Shown here piece by piece: positions 60,816 to 64,000 of a stretch of 64,000 bases of DNA. The stretch is from Lactobacillus sp. CBA3606 (GTDB lineage Bacteria > Bacillota > Bacilli > Lactobacillales > Lactobacillaceae). Within the stretch, counting starts at the first letter, position 1. Each line of letters begins with the position of its first letter. The notes under the pieces are model-generated. The model was not told the DNA's origin. It was given only the letters and a program-made list of their open reading frames with translations, and did not search any database. Where the stretch lies: contig NZ_CP027194.1 in NCBI RefSeq assembly GCF_002970935.1, positions 558,001 through 622,000 of the forward strand. Reading direction: 5' to 3'. The position numbers and the translations under genes were made by a program.

Positions 60816-61376
60816 TTAAGCTTCTAGGGATTTAATTACCTTAGCCGGTACGCCAGCAACGATAACATTATCTGGCACATCCTTAGTCACGACAGCCCCC
60901 GCAGCGAGTACCACATTATTGCCAATTGTCACCCCTGGCAAAATTGTCACGCTACCGCCCATCCAGACATCATTACCAATCGTAATCGGACTAGCTTGCG
61001 CTAGATATTGCCGACGACCGGCCGCAGTTAACGGATGATTGACTGTATAAATACCAACGTTAGGCCCAATCATAACATTATTGCCAATCGTAACTGGTGC
61101 CATATCCAAAACTGTTAAATTATAATTGCTTAAGAAATCATGTCCTACTCGAATATTTTTTCCATAATCACAATTAAATGGCGCTTGCACCGACAAATGG
61201 TCACCATAAGAACCCAAAATAGCCTGTATCTTTTGCACTTGTTTAGCCGGTTCCGTTGCAGAGATCGCATTAAATTCCTGACATAATTTGGCAGCTCTGG
61301 CTTTACGTGCCGCAACTTCTGAATCAGAAAAATCATACCATTCCCCTGCTTTAAGTTTCTCAAGTTCACTTTTCAT
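60816..61376 (-). CDS. Maltose/galactoside O-acetyltransferase family protein
   Basis: Left-handed beta-helix acetyltransferase of 186 residues: N-terminal mac domain (KAGEWYDFSDSEVAARKARA), hexapeptide repeats such as VTIGNNVMIGPNVGI, with catalytic His in YTVNHPLTAAGRR. Acetylates sugar hydroxyls using acetyl-CoA. Good AAAGGA site. Monocistronic. Confidence 0.92.
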   Translation of the reverse strand: MKSELEKLKAGEWYDFSDSEVAARKARAAKLCQEFNAISATEPAKQVQKIQAILGSYGDHLSVQAPFNCDYGKNIRVGHDFLSNYNLTVLDMAPVTIGNNVMIGPNVGIYTVNHPLTAAGRRQYLAQASPITIGNDVWMGGSVTILPGVTIGNNVVLAAGAVVTKDVPDNVIVAGVPAKVIKSLEA

Positions 61377-61493
61377 ATAATCAGTCCTTTCATAACTAGG
61401 ATAACTCTTACAGTTAGGTCTAAGTCAAATAACTTATCGTTGCTCGTAACGGTTAAGCGTTTGTACGTCTTGCAAAGCTATCATTTCCATAGA

Positions 61494-62150
61494 TCAGAAA
61501 GCTGCTAAATCAATAATTTGGTCACTAATTTGTTCAAAATAATGATCATGTGAAACGACCACAACTGTCTTACCTTGTTCACGCAATTTTACGAGTAACT
61601 GGCCTAAAATCTCCCGATTCTCTGAATCTAAGGCACCAGTTGGTTCGTCAGCTAAAATTAAGTCTGCTGGCTTCAAGAGTAGCCGTGCCACGGCCACTCG
61701 TTGTTGTTCACCACCAGAAAGTGTATAAATTTTGGTTTTAAGATGACAATTCAGTTGAACATCCTGCAAAGCCTGCACCTTAAGTTTTCTTTTTTCCGCT
61801 CGACTCACCTTGACATAAGCTAGGCCAATATCCAAGTTCTGACTAACTGTGCCATCATCAATCAAGCCAAAATTCTGGAAAAGATAACTGATTTTAGTTC
61901 GACGTAATCGTAATGCGGCTGTTGACCGGCTGCTAGGCGCTACTTGACCAAACAACTTTAATTGTCCAGCATCCACTGATTCCAACAGGCCAATCATATT
62001 CAAAATCGTTGACTTACCGGCACCGCTTTTACCAAAAATAGTTGTCAATTCATGGGAATTAATTGACAAGTCCAAGTCGTCGAAGAGCACCCGCTCTCGA
62101 TAATGCTTATTAACGTGCATCATTTCAACTGCGATTGGTTTATTTGTCAT
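61494..62150 (-). CDS. ABC transporter ATP-binding protein (MacB/LolD type)
   Basis: 218 residues with Walker A FGKSGAGKSTIL, Q-loop YLFQNFGLI, signature LSGGEQQRVAVA, Walker B LILADEPTGALDSEN and the H-loop VVVSHDHYF. The start overlaps the permease stop by 11 nt, so the pair is coupled. Such pairs export or resist peptides such as bacteriocins. Confidence 0.93.
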   Translation of the reverse strand: MTNKPIAVEMMHVNKHYRERVLFDDLDLSINSHELTTIFGKSGAGKSTILNMIGLLESVDAGQLKLFGQVAPSSRSTAALRLRRTKISYLFQNFGLIDDGTVSQNLDIGLAYVKVSRAEKRKLKVQALQDVQLNCHLKTKIYTLSGGEQQRVAVARLLLKPADLILADEPTGALDSENREILGQLLVKLREQGKTVVVVSHDHYFEQISDQIIDLAAF

Positions 62151-64000
62151 TTAAAAGCTCCTTCATATTCTGACGCTCTAATCTTTTAACTGTTAAACAA
62201 ACGATGCCAAACTCAATAATTGTTATCAAACCGGTTAGCGCCCAATAATAGAAATTATTTTGATGCTGGCTAACTGTTAGATAACTCATTACACCTGCCT
62301 GGGTCATTAGCATTACCATTAAGGGATGATATGTTTTAAACAAACTATAGCCGTTGACGCGTTTAATTGTCAGCGAATTTTTATTAACTTTGAAATAGAG
62401 TAATGTGATATAGCCAGTTAGAAAGAACGTAACAATCGCACTAATCGTCACTGCCACGCTGTTGTGAAGCAGGTTACCAACAGCCATCTTTAAGTCTTCC
62501 ATCGGTAAATCATTCAACTTAACCAGCTGTGGATAGTTATCCAAATAATTATTTTTAACCAAAATCGGCCTAAGAGACATATAGGTTTTACGTACATTAC
62601 CTTTAACCGGTACTTTTAAACCATCCCTAGCACCTTGACCGTTCATCACAGAACGATAGGCACTGCCAGTATTATTTTGTGTGCTAATTAACATCGGCCA
62701 TGCTTTGATTGTTTTGCCATTGGTTAAATCAACCAATGCTTGGTTAGCAGGATAATAAACGACCTTTACAACGGGCCGATATCCGAAATCATAAACAAAA
62801 TTTGTTTTGATACTGGCAACCATTTTTGTTGTCAATGGCTTAGCTGTAGTTGGCATCAACATCCAAATTGAAGACGTGTTTTCGGCGATGGTAATTCGCT
62901 GACCTGACGTGTCATAAAGTGGATATTGGCGCAAATAATTAGGATTAACTGATAGATACTGATAGCGCTTAAGGATTGCTTGATAAATGCTGTCATCATT
63001 AAAAAATAGGCCACCTCGTTTATTAATAGCAGTGTACATTGTCGTATCCAATTGATTTAATTCTGCCCAGGTGATATTACCCGCAACAAAATCATTGCCA
63101 GTGACATGGGGATAAAAGACTGCATACTGGTTTCCTACTATTGAAGCCTCCGTATGCCCTTTAAGAACATTATAGGAACCAGTAGCAACTTGTAATAATG
63201 GAATTAGACCTAAAAACATGTACACAATAAAAAATGCTTTGACCACATATAGCCCTAAAAAGGTCCAACGATTATAATTTCGGCGTCGCACTTGATTCGT
63301 TAGAGATAAAGACGTCATCCCCCAGATAGTTAACCAGGAAATAATCAGTATCGGTACTAATCCAAGTAATAACGTACCCATTTCTATAATTGAAATTTTC
63401 CAACCAATTAACATCGTTATCACGAATTCAACACCCAATATGGCAATCGTAACCATAATTATTTTGCTAAAAAAACTAGTAAAAATCTTAAAAACAGTAA
63501 ATCCATTTAAGCGATAAGCCGCAATTATTTGACTACTATCAAGTAGTAAAATAACGATAAAGATGCCTAGGAAACACAATATTGTAACTTGATACCCCGC
63601 TAAATCAGTTGCTTCAAGTACTAGCAGTACAGCTTTATCCTGTTTGCTTGGCCTGAACTCTTTACTAGTGGTTTGCTCGTGAGTTTCTTGATTTAAATAG
63701 TAGGCGCTCAGCTTTAAGAAGCGATGATACGTCTTTGAATCTGAGCTTTCTAAGTAATAGTCTCCTTCACGTTGATCTTGTCGAACACTCTGCTCGATTG
63801 GTTCCATGGTCAGTTTGAAACCTAGGCGTGGCTTTTTTAGCAGGTAACGACGGCTTGTAACCCTTGCATGCGGTTGGTTGCCATTAGACAAAATCGTCGT
63901 TGGCTTGACCCCTGCAATCTGAAAAGTGACTCGTGTTAGCGACTGGCTATAATTAACTTGCTGGTTTTTGATCGCCCATCCGTATTTAATTTGTCTTTTG
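62140..64000 (-). CDS. DUF1430-type (bacteriocin-associated) ABC permease, 5' end beyond window
   Basis: The frame is open to the right edge, so the gene starts outside the window; a TTG at 63891 is not the start, since sense coding (KRQIKYGWAIKNQQVNYSQ) continues upstream. The layout is a TM near 63,600, a cluster of three more, a large extracytoplasmic domain (about 250 residues, with NDFVAGNITWAELNQLDTTM) and three C-terminal helices. This matches the seven-TM DUF1430 permeases found with an ABC ATPase in bacteriocin loci. The substrate is unknown. Confidence 0.85.
   Translation of the reverse strand, partial: KRQIKYGWAIKNQQVNYSQSLTRVTFQIAGVKPTTILSNGNQPHARVTSRRYLLKKPRLGFKLTMEPIEQSVRQDQREGDYYLESSDSKTYHRFLKLSAYYLNQETHEQTTSKEFRPSKQDKAVLLVLEATDLAGYQVTILCFLGIFIVILLLDSSQIIAAYRLNGFTVFKIFTSFFSKIIMVTIAILGVEFVITMLIGWKISIIEMGTLLLGLVPILIISWLTIWGMTSLSLTNQVRRRNYNRWTFLGLYVVKAFFIVYMFLGLIPLLQVATGSYNVLKGHTEASIVGNQYAVFYPHVTGNDFVAGNITWAELNQLDTTMYTAINKRGGLFFNDDSIYQAILKRYQYLSVNPNYLRQYPLYDTSGQRITIAENTSSIWMLMPTTAKPLTTKMVASIKTNFVYDFGYRPVVKVVYYPANQALVDLTNGKTIKAWPMLISTQNNTGSAYRSVMNGQGARDGLKVPVKGNVRKTYMSLRPILVKNNYLDNYPQLVKLNDLPMEDLKMAVGNLLHNSVAVTISAIVTFFLTGYITLLYFKVNKNSLTIKRVNGYSLFKTYHPLMVMLMTQAGVMSYLTVSQHQNNFYYWALTGLITIIEFGIVCLTVKRLERQNMKELLNDK

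Overview
The window looks like chromosome of a Lactiplantibacillus (L. plantarum group) strain. The evidence is a dlt operon in the order serine hydrolase (dltE/pbpX2)-dltX-dltA-dltB-dltC-dltD, a fermentative D-lactate dehydrogenase, an acetolactate decarboxylase, a mevalonate-pathway HMG-CoA synthase, a hisS-aspS T-box operon, and Firmicute-type hrcA-grpE-dnaK-dnaJ and rimP-nusA-ylxR-ylxQ-infB-rbfA clusters. Nearly everything is on the minus strand. The species call is recalled from protein families and gene order; no database was searched.

Layout. 1-2.6 kb: aspS (cut by the window edge) and hisS behind a T-box leader. 2.7-10.2 kb: SH3-amidase, HAD phosphatase, dtd, the (p)ppGpp enzyme relA, a small membrane protein, rsmE, prmA, an alkyladenine glycosylase and a small protein. 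10.5-13.7 kb: a small cytosolic protein, an APC amino-acid permease and a PLP enzyme that closely resembles lactobacillar isoleucine 2-epimerase. 13.7-16.2 kb: an AT-rich accessory patch made of an IS200/IS605 insertion, the fragmented tail of an unknown protein overlapping a small acidic ORF, a twice-broken membrane gene, and a possible integrase-tail fossil at the lepA terminator. 16.2-23.9 kb: lepA and the teichoic-acid D-alanylation operon. 24.2-25.7 kb: a complete ISL3-type insertion sequence with inverted repeats and an 8-bp target duplication. 25.8-30.7 kb: the CIRCE/HrcA heat-shock operon.

30.8-51.7 kb is core information-processing sequence: budA-ribF-truB; rbfA-infB-ylxQ-ylxR-nusA-rimP; polC; proS-rseP-cdsA-uppS; frr-pyrH; tsf-rpsB. 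51.8-64 kb holds a HAD hydrolase, ldhD, a GIY-YIG protein overlapping a tRNA methyltransferase, plsC, two small conserved proteins, SOS-boxed lexA, a frameshifted alkylation-repair gene, an envelope protein, mvaS, a TMEM175-like channel followed by a string of hairpins, an acetyltransferase, and an ABC ATPase with a DUF1430-type permease that runs off the right edge.

I found no CRISPR array, complete prophage, restriction system or biosynthetic cluster. The parts that could hold something new are the 13.7-16.2 kb patch, especially the structured region 3' of its transposase; the short ORF upstream of the dlt operon; the overlapping Asp/His specifier in the hisS T-box; and the multi-hairpin stretch near 60.0 kb. 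All of these are candidates, not demonstrated systems.
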